A stretch of DNA of 64,000 nt, from positions 84,230-148,229 of the forward strand of contig WNNJ02002565.1 in NCBI GenBank assembly GCA_012934845.2, in the 5' to 3' direction. The notes beneath the pieces are model-generated. The model did no database searches, was not told the origin of the DNA, and was given only the letters and a program-made list of their open reading frames with translations. Position numbers and translations under genes: made by a program. The DNA comes from Pomphorhynchus laevis (lineage: Eukaryota; Acanthocephala; Palaeacanthocephala; Echinorhynchida; Pomphorhynchidae). Shown here in pieces: positions 1 to 10,970 of the stretch; position 1 is the first letter of the stretch; every line of letters begins with the position of its first letter.

Positions 1-442
1 ACCAAGAATTATGACTGAACAATTTACGTACCTACAACCCGGCATGGTTTTAATCAACCAACCAGAAAGCCGTCTATATATAGTTGACTTTTCAGTATCT
101 TAAGAAAAGGATTCCTACTCATAAAACTCAGATGCTTCCGCAAAAGTAACAAAATACGAGTGCCTGAGATTGCCTTGCTCGAAGAAATATAGTATACCTC
201 CTCATAAAATAAGCATCCTACTAATAGTTGAAGGTACGCGTGGAAGTGTGTCTACCTCGCTTGAAAGAAACTTAAGCTTATTAGGAGTATCAAAATACTT
301 CGCCAACGAATTAAAGAAAAGCAGCGCTGAGCAATCGATATGCGTATTTCACGCCTTTACCGGGAAGTCGTTTAGTTGGAGACCGCACTTCGGAAAGAGG
401 AAAAGAGTGCAGTTTGCATTAGATGAATATCCAAAGCACTAA
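1..442 (+). pseudogene. R2 retrotransposon 3' coding end: endonuclease C-terminus
   Basis: This is the last part of an R2-type protein and starts before the window. Reading from base 2, it shows the endonuclease core piece LYIVDFSVS, then an in-frame TAA at 101-103 and further breaks. It reopens from about 170 with the family's C-terminal pattern: VEGTRGSVSTSL (matching the GSRG segment of the other copies), KSSAEQSICVFHAFTGKSFSW and a basic tail ending at 442. The same tail pattern (AEQ...FNAFT...W.P) closes the copies at 25.4, 39.2 and 47.5 kb. The internal stop makes it a pseudogene. The R2 assignment rests on homology with the other copies and on the 28S junction downstream. Confidence 0.8.
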
Positions 443-931
443 ATTTCTTTCTGTTGCGTTCTAACTAACTGTTTTTTTTGTGTGTTTAGACAACAACGAT
501 ATCAATCTTTACACGATTATTCAGATCAAACGGAAAAACGTGGTTACAATAGAACAATGATAACACAAACAACGATTAGAAGAAGCAATTGTCGACGAGC
601 TGAACAATTATTTTCTCTTTTTTCGCACTTTATCAACCTGTAACTTTTTTGTTGAATAAATTCTTTCTAGCCAAATGCCTCGAGCATGATATGCAGGGCA
701 GAGGTAACCAATTAGTTCAAACTTGATATGTTTTAGGTTAGTAGAAAATTATACTTAACAACGGACGACTGCAAAGACTTAAAACAGATCGATTGAATCA
801 AAGATAAAATAATAGACTTCGAAAAGAAGATTTGTCTACTGTAAAACTTTCATTTTTTAAATTGTGAAACTTTTCGATTGCTACTGACTTGCATGTAAAC
901 AAACTTGTTTTGTATTCAAATAAATCTTTTC
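443..931 (+). other. Two R2 3' UTRs in tandem with a 28S scrap between them
   Basis: A first R2 3' UTR (443-667) ends in TGAATAAATTCTTTC and meets 28S sequence TAGCCAAATGCCTCG at 668-682. After only 15 bp the 28S sequence breaks into a second 3' UTR (from about 683, AGCATGATATGCAG...). That second UTR ends at 931 in AAATAAATCTTTTC and meets 28S again. The second UTR closely matches those at 21240-21474 and 47560-47798. The break falls at a short CGAG overlap between the 28S and the UTR, which suggests a microhomology-type joint. Confidence 0.75.
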
Positions 932-1147
932 TAGCCAAATGCCTCGTCACCTAATTAGTGACGCGAATGTAGAGATCAATGAGATTTTCACTGTCCTTGT
1001 CTACAGCCGAGCAAAACCACAGCCAAGAAAACGGGCTTAGAATCAGACGGCGGGAAAAGTAGACCCCGTTGAGCTTGACTTTAGTCAGTCTTTGTGAAGA
1101 ATAATGAGGGATGTAGGAAACGTGGGACCTAATGAACAATACGAACA
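932..1147 (+). rRNA. 28S rRNA fragment, downstream of the R2 site (degenerate)
   Basis: The sequence starts TAGCCAAATGCCTCGTCA, exactly the 28S sequence 3' of the canonical R2 cleavage site. It continues with the conserved TAATTAGTGACGCG, GAAACCACAGCCAAG and GTTGAGCTTGACT blocks. It differs from normal metazoan 28S at many positions and stops being recognisable near 1130-1147. Other copies are at 21475, 37723, 39386, 47799, 51371 and 55990. It is a pseudogene piece, not a working rRNA gene. Confidence 0.88.
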
Positions 1148-1204
1148 ATAAAATTTTTCTACTAAACTAGTTTCAGAATTTTAATTTTCTATCCCGAATT
1201 GCAT

Positions 1205-1374
1205 GGATTCAGGATACTTGACAAGAAGAATCTAACCGTTTTATTAAAACAGAGCATTGTGATAGTCGTCACCGGTGTTTACGCAATGTGATTTCTGTTC
1301 AGTGCTTAGAAGTTTAACGTAGCAAAATTTAAACAAGCGCGGGTAAACGGCGGAAGTAACTATGACTTTCTCGA
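1205..1374 (+). rRNA. 28S rRNA fragment, upstream of the R2 site
   Basis: This matches the 28S stretch that normally lies just 5' of the R2 site: a GTTTAATTAAAACA-AAGCAT-like block (here GTTTTATTAAAACAGAGCAT), GTGATTTCTG..CAGTGCT, and AAGCGCGGGTAAACGGCGGA followed by GTAACTATGACT. It ends in TTTCTCGA where the normal gene reads CTCTTAAGG. It sits after the downstream 28S piece, separated by about 60 AT-rich bases, so the 28S order is permuted. The same arrangement recurs at 37.7, 39.4 and 51.4 kb. Confidence 0.85.
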
Positions 1375-2526
1375 TTAAGCAATGTACAGATATTCTTTCG
1401 CCCTGCTGACTACAACGTATTATGGCGATTGATCTCAGCATCGAGCAGACTTGACTTTGTTGAAAACATGCGCAAGGAACTAGATATCTTTGATTCAACG
1501 AACATAGACGACTTGCTTAACATATCCTGGGGCGTTGCTAGCTGTATAAGTTTAGGATGTGGATTAGCTTTACATAGTAATAGCGTTAATGGTGCGTCTC
1601 AGGGCTTCGAAAATTCCTCTTTACCGGTTTCTTCCCTATTTCACCGACAAAAAAGGTCTTGGTTTCATATCCATCCTCTTCGATGTTCTCACTTAACGCA
1701 ACAATGACATCCGTGCATTTGCTAGCAAAAACCCTGTGCTAGCATAGTGTGCCGAAAGCTCTAGAAATACCAAGAATATAGAAAGAGCAATTATGTCTAC
1801 CTATGACGAATCAATATTCAAAAAGATGAACAAGCAGTTACGACTGCAGAAAGATTTGTCCGACTGCGTAACACAAAGCCAAGGAATGCAATACCTGATT
1901 GAGGTTCTACCTCCAAAAATTCTACTAGCGTCCATTACAGGCGAGGGAACCGTAGACAATATCTACCGCAAGTACGTCTCCATAGAGTCCTACTTCCAAC
2001 AAGAGTCGTCCTTAAGAGAATGGAAACAGGACATGAAAGGAATGAGAGCTGTAGACATTGTGGTGCTAGTTATAATACACCACTACATGTCATAAACGAA
2101 TGCTTATGCCCAAAAGCAGCAATGATTAGAAGGCATGATGCGGTACAAAGGCGATTCAAATATGCATTAAGACGAATGCAAGAGGGATAATTCGTGATAG
2201 AAGAAAACAAGAAGATGCAGACCGAAGACGGTACAATCCTAATTACTAATGTACTAACGTACTTCCCAAATGCCACAAAGCAGCAATACTGCATTATGCT
2301 GTGGTGTTCGAAACAAACACAGACACTTTCAAGCGTACCGAAAAATCCAAAGTAAATCGGTATACGCCTCTGAAGAGGCTGGTAGAAGAACTCTACTCAT
2401 AGACATTGAAGATGTCACTTGCCATGCCGCTGTCATTGAATCTCGGGACTCGGCAAAAAGCGATGTATTGAAAACGGTGAAATTCTATGGGCTGAGTGTG
2501 AAAATAAAAACAAAGCACAACATGTG
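1375..2526 (+). pseudogene. R2 3' half: post-RT linker and endonuclease, 5'-truncated
   Basis: This is a 5'-truncated R2 copy placed directly after the 28S upstream fragment. From about 1600 it aligns with the post-RT region of the copy at 58.9-60.2 kb (SLFHRQKRSWFHIHPLRCS corresponds to the stretch with ILFDVL). The linker piece 1793-2095 follows, with QLRLQKDLSDCVTQSQGMQ. Then come broken pieces of the CCHC knuckle and endonuclease up to 2526, including DVTCHAAVIESRDS. Frames change several times. The final residues (ATEQSVKVF in the 60 kb copy) are missing because the sequence joins the next element's 5' leader at about 2527. About 200 bases after 1375 have no recognised match. Confidence 0.7.
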
Positions 2527-2672
2527 CCAAACACCTTGACGTGGCTATAACACCTTGACGTGGTGAGAAAGCTTGTGTGCCATGATGATTGTGTTAGCTA
2601 GATCAACGCCACGCTTACACAATCCGGTTGCTAAGCAGTGCGGCAGGTCCAACCATGTTGAGAAGGTAGCAT
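2527..2672 (+). promoter_or_regulatory. R2 5' leader (UTR), family A
   Basis: This conserved non-coding leader reads ACCTTGACGTGGTGAGAAAG, then GCTTGTGTGCCATGATGATT and so on up to the first ATG at 2673. The same leader occurs at 51816-51942 and 56094-56225, in each case just upstream of the zinc-finger ORF. At 51816 it abuts the 28S upstream half-site directly. CCAC/GTGG can pair around the ACCTTGACGTGG core. R2 elements are known to carry HDV-like self-cleaving ribozymes at the 5' end, so this is the right place for one, but I have not shown the fold. Confidence 0.55.
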
Positions 2673-3332
2673 ATGAGTGGCCAGACTAGGTGTCTATATT
2701 CTTCAGGATGGGCAGCATCGTCTTGGAGAATTATGCACTGCGAGAAGACACATGCAATGGACAGAAATTATCAATATATTGCAACCGAGGAGGAAAGTCA
2801 GTCATCAATATTTGTAAATTCGACCGAAAATGACGATACGCACCTCAATGCGCAAGGAAGGTGCGAACCAAAAAGCGGCGGCTCTTTACTTCAGGCGGTG
2901 GCTGATGGAACTCCTCTCTCTCAAGCAATGATGGCAACTGACGGCAGTACACCGTGGGATGTTGACGACGAATCAAACAGTGTGTCATATGAAACAGTGC
3001 AGCAGCAACAAACCTCTGGAAATACGTCTGTTTATATCGCCTTTGGCGCTAAGGGCACAGTACTAGAATGCCCAGCATGCAGCGTGGTAATCACCGGTAA
3101 TGCCCGCTGTCGAAAAATTGAGGAACACGTGGAACGTGAGCACGCTACGCATGTAACTTACCGTTGCGCACTCTGCAACGCGTTTGAGAGCGAGAACCCA
3201 CGATCTATAAACGCTCATTTTTCACGATGCATTACTAGCGCAAAGAGATTGTTTGTAAGCCTAGATAGCAACGTATCTGGCGAAGTCATTAGCAAGATGG
3301 CAATTGTGGCCAGGGTTAAAATAACCTTGTGA
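2673..3332 (+). CDS. R2 ORF N-terminus with two zinc fingers (partial, 219 aa)
   Basis: This is the N-terminal part of an R2 protein that binds the 28S target. It has a polar, Asn/Ser/Glu-rich lead. A CCHH finger follows (C133-x2-C136...H152-x4-H157, starting LECPACSVVI), then a CCHC finger (C165-x2-C168...H182-x3-C186, YRCALCNAF...AHFSRC). The ATG at 2673 follows the conserved leader, and the same start context MSGQT occurs at 56226. The reading frame then fails. Two more fingers continue in other frames (3354-3435 with FECMYCERAF, and about 3455-3530 ending MRRHAKNC), so the whole is a pseudogene with four fingers. Confidence 0.72.
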   Translation: MSGQTRCLYSSGWAASSWRIMHCEKTHAMDRNYQYIATEEESQSSIFVNSTENDDTHLNAQGRCEPKSGGSLLQAVADGTPLSQAMMATDGSTPWDVDDESNSVSYETVQQQQTSGNTSVYIAFGAKGTVLECPACSVVITGNARCRKIEEHVEREHATHVTYRCALCNAFESENPRSINAHFSRCITSAKRLFVSLDSNVSGEVISKMAIVARVKITL

Positions 3333-5860
3333 TGCCCTACCCTACTGAAGGACCTTTTGAATGCATGTACTGTGAACGTGCATTCATGAGTAGATACAAC
3401 TACTCCAAAATGAGTTCTCATCTCACTGAAGAGCATAACGTCGAGGTCATACAGTATGAGTGAAGCAAATGCAGTAGCTTTAGAAGCCAAAGGCTTGATA
3501 GTATGAGACGACATGCGAAGAACTGTGATGGAAAACTATCAAGCCAAAACTACCCCACTGCAGTTACCTCGGAAACTACCGAAGACGTAGAGGTCAAGTG
3601 CGCACACGATCAAGCAGATGATGCTTACATATCGCAAGAGCACTCACAAGTGCAAGTACGAAGGGGTGCAGACAACACTCCGACAGCACCGACTGAACCA
3701 TCAATTAGACCTTTGTGTCCGGCGTGTGATGCAGCGCCTAATAATAACGAAAGCAGGGTTACAGTAGCAAATGCAAATTACGACCCACCCTGCGCATCAC
3801 GCGGAAGAACGGCCTAAGTTAATGATGCTACGGAGACGTGCGCAGATGCAGATACAACGCAGGAAACAGTCTGTTCAAATAGCGTACGAAGATCGATACG
3901 ATGGGCAGATGAAGAGGAAGACGCAACGAGGAACGATCGGCTGTTCAGATACACCTCGGTACAAGCAATCGACGCGCTTGAGCAAGCAAGCAACGAAGAA
4001 CGAGCACATCCACGATTTGTGGCCTTCCTAAACAAGATCAAAAGCGCAGCGATGGAATGGGAAGATGTTCCGAGTAATCGGAACATTGATGATATGTTCA
4101 CGGCATACACTTTGTACTTAACTAAGTACTCAAGAGCCAGAGTGATCAACCCAAGCCGTCGCCTTCAGCAGTTAGGACTCGGTATAGTCCCCCTTAAGAA
4201 AGGTGCAGATCAAATATTCAGAAGTATTGCGCAAATGATTTTCTGGAACAATAGGCAGGCTAACACTGTCAGAAAATCACTGATTGATCGAATTTAATCT
4301 GACAAGCAAAGGTGGTCAAAGGAGCTGGCGAAAGATTGGACATGTAATTTGCACATTAACCAGCTCTTAGATTCGCTTCGTCGGGGGTACTGCGTCTCTG
4401 AGAAAACGGTATTACAGGCTGCTTCCGAAAAATACAATGTTATCTTCATAGTAATCGCAGAAGATGATGAGATATATGTACACTTTAATGCGAAGAATGG
4501 CACTCACGGAACAAAGTATTTATAAAAGGAGGGAATATCTGACTACCTTCCGTGTTACATGAAAGTAGGTGGGACAAAATCTTCACAAAGGCAATGCATG
4601 GTGCGACGTAACCGATCCCTTTACTTCTCGAACACAGCCAAGCTAGCTAAAGAAATTCTGGGCGGTGATAAGAATTTGGAGTGCCAGATTTCTGCTAGCA
4701 ATGTCGAGGAACATTTTAAGCAGATCTATTCTCACAGTAACCCTGACCTGCAACGTGCAAGTGAACAACCTGTTCCCCCCCCGAGGTACACAGAATAGAG
4801 GAGGACGATTCGCTCCAGAAGACGATTTCTATGAGATCGTGTCTAGGACCGAACTCCAAATGATGATGAGTCGTATGGGGTTGCGTTCTTCAGCGGGTGT
4901 AGATCTCGTAAACGTTAGTCTACTACAAAGATATGACCCCGAATTAGTGGTACTCACAGAAATCGCCAACGCCTGTCTTAGCGCTGGATACATGTCCAAC
5001 GCGTGGCGCGAACACATAAGTGTATTACTGCCTAACCTTGGAAAACTTTAAAAATGGCGAACTACAGGTCGAGGCTGCAAGTAAAACTCGACAATTGGCG
5101 TCCAATAACGATTTCTTCTATGTTAGCGAGAATCGTTTATAAGATCTTATAAGCGAGATTAAACAAGGTGTACCGCTACAAGTCGAATCAAAGCGCATTT
5201 TCAGATTCGGCGATAGGAGCTAACGTTGCATGTATAAGAAATTTGGTGAAGTACTGCAATGCAAAGAAACAGGCGCATTATCTAGCATTTCTAGACATTA
5301 AATCTGCCTTTGATTATTTAGATCACTCTGCACTGAAAAAGGCTCGTACAGGCGGAATGCCCTGATTTCATGATACGCTATCTCGCGAGTAGCTACACGG
5401 GATGCCGAACGATTTTCAAAGCCAGAAATGGCCAGACAGGGAAAATCAGCATAGAGAGAGGTGTGAAACAAGGTGATCCGCTCTCGTCGTTCTTATTTGC
5501 ATTTGCGATAGATTCAACCCTCGCCAGGTTGATTCCAGAGAAACATGGCTTTGAGCATCAAAGCATCAAAATGACTCATATCGCATACGCAGACGACATC
5601 GTTCTGTAATCGGCAATGATCCTTAACGGGTAAATGCTGCTATAAAATTGTTAATTGATGGTATGAGACCACTCGGGCTAACATTCCGAGCGTCAAAGTG
5701 TCAGTCCTTTAGAAGACGTTTCCGGAAGAAACAGGAAAAATGGTGGGCTCAAGCTTTGCAAAGATAGCAGACGAATTGATGCCTATATCATAAAGAAAAG
5801 CACCACTACAGTATCTCGGATGTGACCCTCAACGTGGTTTCGCCGTCACAATGAAGTTGC
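3333..5860 (+). pseudogene. R2 middle: zinc fingers 3-4, linker/Myb region and RT, broken
   Basis: This continues the copy that starts at 2673. In order it has fingers 3 and 4 (3350-3530), an acidic and serine-rich linker (3503-3817), and the Myb-like/linker region (about 3960-4290, with RFVAFLNKIKSAAMEWE across the frame change). The pre-RT block has SLYFSNTAKLAKEILGG near 4615-4675. The RT pieces follow: SAGVDLVNVSLLQRYDPEL near 4890, the palm motif FLDIKSAFDYLDHSAL near 5290, GVKQGDPLSSFLFAFAIDS near 5460 and HIAYADDIVL near 5580. The catalytic YADD is present but many stops and shifts interrupt the frame. After about 5845 it runs into a repeated segment (see 6902). Confidence 0.75.
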
Positions 5861-6380
5861 TATGCAAATCACAACAGAATTGCAAAACCATCCAGAAAAA
5901 TAGATCAGCTTTGTCAAAAACTCCAGCGAGTGAACATATTACTAATATAGAAAAAAGCGTAGCTATTGGTGCCGATATCGCCGGAATCACTGAACCCACC
6001 GAACCGTACATAGGCAAAGCGATTGACAATGACACTGGCAGTATTCAATGATAATCATCCACCGATGAATTCGGAATTACATACTCCTACTCAAACAACA
6101 GTGCCCAGAGATGCAACTATTCACTGCCACAAATGCGTATCTCCACCTGGCCTCTATTACAGTCTCAATCAAAGCAATCTTGATGAGTGACGGGGCGGTA
6201 CCGAACTATTAAGCAAAATGGTTTCAGGCTGCGATACATTTGAGCAAATATCTTGTAATGAGCACTTATCATGTTCTACGTCGAAGCATGTGTCGCAGTA
6301 TCTTGCTGAAGTTTTAAACATCTCAACAACTTGTATACTATTGATGGTGCGCACCCTCGCTTCAAGAGACTTATAGGCTG
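5845..6380 (+). pseudogene. R2 scraps: first copy of a repeated thumb segment plus weak remnants
   Basis: About 95 bases (5845-5940, CGCCGTCACAATGAAGTTGC...) recur at 6902-6993 and follow an RT-end context. They probably belong to the R2 thumb. From about 6080 to 6370 one frame gives weak R2-like text (KMVSGCDTFEQISCNEHL, comparable in position to the pre-RT helical region of other copies). Identity here is uncertain. Confidence 0.4.
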
Positions 6381-6900
6381 TTTGCTATCTGAAATAGGGC
6401 GCTTTATTTCTCAAATACTAGAAAGCTCGTAAGAGAGATAATGGGCGAAACGGCAAATCTGAAATGTACTATTTCACCTAGTGTTGTGGAGAGTCATTTT
6501 AAAAATGTTTTTCAGTGTAATAATAATTTTAGCAATAATAATTTTTTAATAATATTTCCAAATATTTAGATTTAAATAATAATCAATGCAAACTTAGTTT
6601 TATTAAGGTCCATAATTTTAATAAATTATCAGAAATTATCACGCCCGACGAAATTATGTCTACTATTAAAAGCATGAATTCATGTAGCAGTTCTGGCACA
6701 GGTGCGATTACTCTATGCGATATTCATCGCTTTGATCCCCCTTGTGTCATTCTAGCCGTTCTATTCAATTTTTGCTTGAGTTGCGGTTACATGCCGAACA
6801 GTGGCGATGCCATAGAAGTTTTTTAATCCCCAGAAGCGGGAAACTGGTTAACGGTGATCACTACGCTTCTCAGCATCAGCAATTGCGTGTATAAAAATCA
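6381..6900 (+). pseudogene. R2 pre-RT and RT-start fragment
   Basis: The sequence reads ALYFSNTRKLVREIMGET and then the ISPSVVESHFKNVF block, which is the pre-RT segment seen at 4615, 7270, 22780 and 49100. An AT-rich low-complexity stretch (about 6515-6600, AATAATAATTTTTAA-like) interrupts it. The next stretch has ITPDEIMSTIKSMNSCSSSG and FNFCLSCGYMPNSG, the RT-0/RT-1 region shared with 42440-42620. No catalytic palm is present in this piece. Confidence 0.65.
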
Positions 6901-6901
6901 T

Positions 6902-7687
6902 CGCCGTCACAATGAAGTTGCAATGCAAATCACAGCAGAATTACAAAACCATCCAGAGAAATAGATCAGCTTTGTCAAAAGCTCCAGCGATCTCGCATAT
7001 TCGTACGAAGAAACCGTTAAGCGATTCAAAAGAAACGAATTTGCAAGCGATGATCTGATTCTACAACTCGCAGCGGAGACTACCAGTCGATCTTTAAGCT
7101 GGTAACTAAAATTTCTGAAAATGATCTAGTGTATATTCCCTTGACCTTTAGAAGACAGCCGAAATCATCCCACTTCCTATGTCTCAACGAAAACAACTTG
7201 ATTATGCCTTGCGTACCGCTTAGAGGGCTCTAAAAGCGTGACCATGACAATATCATCCGTAGACGAAACAGGGCCTTATATTTTAATAACGCTTCGAAAC
7301 TAGCGAATGAACTACTGGGGAATTCGAAGCATGTAATATGTACTTTAGAACCCACAGAGGTCTACAACCACTTTTCTACTCTTCTCAACGTAGCATGTTC
7401 GCCAAACATGACAAAACAAGAATTGGAACCGTCTTCACAAAGCATCGACTACGTCGCTAACCAAGAAGACATAGTTTTCAATATCGTTAATATAACGCTT
7501 TTAGCTGCCGTCAAAACTATGCAGAAAAATACCGCACCTGGTAATATGTCTCTGCGCTTGTCTTACATTTCACGGATATGGAGAACCAACAAATCTATTC
7601 TTTTACCAAAATCACGCAAATTTACCGGTAACAAGATAGCCGACTCTAAAGCTATTACATATATAAATTTGCTCAAACTCACAGTTA
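6902..7687 (+). pseudogene. R2 pre-RT fragment joined to a gypsy fragment
   Basis: It begins with the second copy of the 95-base thumb repeat, then at about 6990 switches to a pre-RT region: an LAAETTSRSL helix, SENDLVYIPLTFRRQPKS, IMPCVPLRGL, RRRNRALYFNNASKLANELL and the EPTEVYNHFSTLL block. The RT start follows (AAVKTMQKNTAPG, SRIWRTNKSILLPKSRKF). Near 7687 the R2 text stops and Ty3/gypsy integrase text begins. It is broken in several frames. Confidence 0.65.
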
Positions 7688-8331
7688 CACTCACTCACTC
7701 AACTCTTTATCATCAAAATTCAAATAGGCAATTCAAAAGTTATAATGGAGTGATATGGAAATCAATACTTTTACGTTCGGATGGACTTGGTGTACCTGTT
7801 GAACAGTGGCAAACAAAACTGGCTGAATTATTACATGCTATTCGATCACTATTGTGTACGGCAACCAATCAATCACCTCATGAACGCATCTTCAACTACC
7901 AGCGTAGATCAGGCAGTGGTGTAAGCCTACATTCTGGTTGACCGAACACGGTGACGTTCTAGTTAAAAGATTCGATCAAACCAGCAGGAATGAACATCCC
8001 GTCAACCAAGCTAAACACGTTTAAGCTAATCCTTACTATGCACTAATTCACATTCAAAACAGAAGTGAGAGCATAGTATTAACCCAGCATTTAGCTCGGC
8101 AACCTTCGGATATTTTGGATCCTAGTCCTCTTTCCGGAATAGACTATCAAGGGCGTCCTGAAAATGATATTAACAATAATGTTGGTGCACCTATTTACTA
8201 TGAAGGAAACGATTCGCCCGTACGAAGCGAACGACTATCTCAATCTTTTGAACTAGAACAAACAGCTTCACCTGATCTTAAATTAAGAAGATCGAGTAGA
8301 TGTCGAAAAAAACCGCCATATATTCATTAAT
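7688..8331 (+). pseudogene. Ty3/gypsy integrase C-terminal fragment
   Basis: The translation shows the end of a Ty3/gypsy-type integrase core and its C-terminal tail: HSTLYHQNSNRQFKSYNG (family pattern YHPQ.NGQ.E..N), ELLHAIRSLLCTATNQSPHE, a DVLVKRF GPF/Y-like barrel piece, and SESIVLTQHLA before a polar tail ending RRSSRCRKKPPYIH at 8329. Key positions have changed (YHP to YHQ, NGQ to NRQ), and a stop near 7940 and a frame change split it. No LTR was found next to it. It is probably an internal fragment inserted into or recombined with R2 sequence. Confidence 0.72.
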
Positions 8332-8399
8332 ACGAGATGGGAAATCTGGTGATTTTCTAAATCTAACTATGATTTGTTCTTACAATTGTATTGCTTTTA

Positions 8400-9406
8400 G
8401 ATGTATGATAAAGCTATTCAACTTCTGTCGTCTTCCCTCAGTTCAGTATTCAATACTAGTTCAACAGAACGACTCAACAATCCTGTTATCAGTACGGAAC
8501 GTTTGTCCTCTTCAATTGATATTCTAACTACAAGAAGTAACGCTCATGAGATCATTTATAACGGGTCTTCTACGCATACAGTTACCTGTCCAGTATGTCT
8601 GCTGGATCATAGAGGAAGATCCAGACATCGTCTATTTAAAGAACACTTTTTTAGAAAACACGCAGGATCTTCATTCTTTTACTCGTGTGGGTTATGCCGT
8701 ATAAGTCTATCTGCTTACGTTAGTTAGACTCAGTGAAATTATAGCGTCTGTGCGCGCTGCATCGCCCCTGACACTTCAGAGTCTGAATCCTATCCAGCCT
8801 TAACTCCCACCTCTCACGCTTTGAGCCAAGTTCATCACAGCTTGACATCATTGGACTTTGAGAAGCCCCGTAAAATCTCGGCATTGCTCAGTGACAAACG
8901 TGAACTGCATGGTGCGTCCGCATTGTCTATCTCCTCTTCTGATAATCATCATGAATTGATGAATAGACTTTTGACAGCCAACGAGGCTGTTGAACATGGT
9001 GCTCTTCTCCCTATACCCTAAACCACATCTTTAAATTACAACACAAATGATGATTCTTCAGCGGATATTACATCATCAGGGTCGGACGCGCCCTCATCTG
9101 TAAAGATTGTGAGTAAAGATATGGATTACGATAACTTTCCTCACATGTCGTTTGATAACATCAAAATTCTCAAAATGCATTTCAGTTTCTTCTTGCACAA
9201 GCGATGAAATGTTGTCCATGGAATTGTCTAGACTGGGTTTGCATCCCCGTTACGCCCATTTTAACTCATTTATGAACGTGACTGTGGCTAATTTCTCGCA
9301 TAAACCCTCTTCCGTCGACATAGATAATCTTCTTTACGACATTCATTCTTACTTCCGACCAAAAATCGTGAATTTTCAGGCTGACGTTTTTACACGAGCA
9401 AAATAG
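8400..9406 (+). pseudogene. R2 N-terminal region with CCHH zinc finger
   Basis: One frame gives a serine/threonine-rich lead and then the finger VTCPVCLLDHRGRSRHRLF continuing into EHFFRKHAG (C-x2-C...H-x4-H). A second CxxC follows, FYSCGLCRISLSAYV, and a stop ends the stretch at about 8727. Polar linker pieces continue at 8821-9021 and 9152-9406. This finger pairing is the one seen in R2 copies at 3.1, 40.3, 44.0 and 48.3 kb. No RT follows before unrelated AT-rich DNA at 9.4 kb. Confidence 0.6.
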
Positions 9407-9419
9407 TTAGTTATCTCGT

Positions 9420-9955
9420 TTGCAAAATCTAGCACTTGCGTATTGAAAAATGTTGCGATGCTGATCTATAATAATTCGTTGAAATTCATGCTCGTTGCGC
9501 AGGACCTGACCTGCGCAAGGAGAGAAAGTATGTTGCGTTAAACAGACTACGGATTGGCAGCGCTATCGGTTAGTATACAGAGGATCCTCAATGACAAGTT
9601 GGATCCAGAAACGGATCCAACTTTCATTTTAACACACTTACTGCAGCAACAATCATTAGCAACAGTACTAAGAGGTAAATGTATTCCGGTAAGGAAGATG
9701 TACTAGATGTCAATACGGACAAAGGGGTGGAAAATCAACCATCTAACGGAATTTTATTTAAGTACATCGTGAAATGTTATTTAACTAACGAAATTTTTTA
9801 GATACATTCAAAATAAAGGATACATACAAAAATTGTCTTCTTAGAAGAAAAATAAAAAAGACTACAAGGCCTTAGTTGTTCAAATGACAGGCATTACTGT
9901 ACATGATAAATCATTAAGAATACTGTGAATTGTAAAGGATATTCTGTCTTACGTA
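9420..9955. other. AT-rich stretch, no gene seen
   Basis: There are short open runs only. A 40-base patch near 9485-9530 (GAAATTCATGCTCGTTGCGC) resembles 11480-11510, hinting at one more decayed repeat. I see nothing else that can be supported. Confidence 0.4.
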
Positions 9956-10970
9956 ACTAACGGGGAAATAGCCGATTTATGCTTTTAATTTGGGTGTTTA
10001 TTAAAACGTAATAGTAGAGATCGTGGTTGTGGGATAAAGCAGTGTGTTGAAGGAAGCAATGAAGATATGCTACGTTTTAAGAAATCGGGAAATTGTATTG
10101 GAGAGCAAGAGATTAAGATTATTATTTTCATAGATGAGAATGCAGATTGATTATTCCCACAGTGTTTCTATTGTGAAAAATTTGGACATTACTTTTCATT
10201 GTGTAAATAAATCGATACACACTGTTTCATTGGGCAAGAATACACAGATCAGTAGATTAACCTACGAATAATACAGCTAAGTGTGCAAATTGCAAGGCCA
10301 ATTATAAGGCCTACGACCCCAAATGTATAGTTTATGGCTAACGTTAAAAAATTTAATCATATAAAATCAATAATCTTAAAGTATAGACCGGTTGCAGCAA
10401 ATAATCATCCTAAGAAACATATCTACAATATCCTATCTTTATCATAATAGTCTCAATGCTACACCATCTTTGATTCAGAAAATAATATGGGGAATGTGGG
10501 TTTGGCGAGTTCCACACATCACACAGCAACAGAATACGATTAACAAATTTAATGATGCTATTAGTACCCTTACCAATAAAGTTGAGGAAATGGAATCTAT
10601 ATTTAGTAATCTAAGAACGTAGGATCGGAAGAAGCATGACTATCCCTGAAAACCTGCGGAAAAAGAAAATATTAGAGTAAGGGTATGTTTGTAATAATTT
10701 GCAAAAATGGAAAGCTAAACATATAGACAAAGACAAGAAGAATGCACACTGTAACGATATCCCTGACAAGCAGGAAAGACCATTGATAAGGTGGCTAGAT
10801 CACTCCTTAGATAAATTGATTGCACATAGTTAAAAACATTAAATCTGATCAGTTGGAATTGTGCCTCTGCTAAAATTGTGAAGTACTTGTTTTGTACAGT
10901 TTGTTCTGATATGCTTTTGTTACAGGAAGCGAGATGTAGTCTTTCAATTGAGGATTTTCAATGAACGATA
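9956..10970 (+). pseudogene. Non-LTR (Jockey/R1-like) gag zinc knuckles and endonuclease start
   Basis: Two retroviral-type zinc knuckles are visible: QCFYCEKFGHYFSLCK (C-x2-C-x4-H-x4-C, about 10160-10207) and, in another frame, KCANCKANYKAYDPKC (about 10279-10326). This arrangement is typical of ORF1 proteins of Jockey- and R1-clade LINEs. About 0.5 kb later, the start of an apurinic-type endonuclease appears (LNLISWNCASAK, then MLLLQEARCSL, about 10836-10962). This is the usual ORF1-ORF2 order of such elements. Stops and shifts are frequent, and the intervening ORF 10392-10622 has no recognised match. Confidence 0.55.

Noticed and set aside
951..1148. Minus-strand open stretches over 28S copies (also 21389-21682, 37652-37939, 39405-39602)
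   Set aside because: They are antisense readings of 28S rRNA sequence and recur only because the rRNA piece recurs.
932..1374. A functional rRNA gene
   Set aside because: Only about 375 bases of 28S are present, in permuted order with AT linker and many substitutions in conserved blocks.
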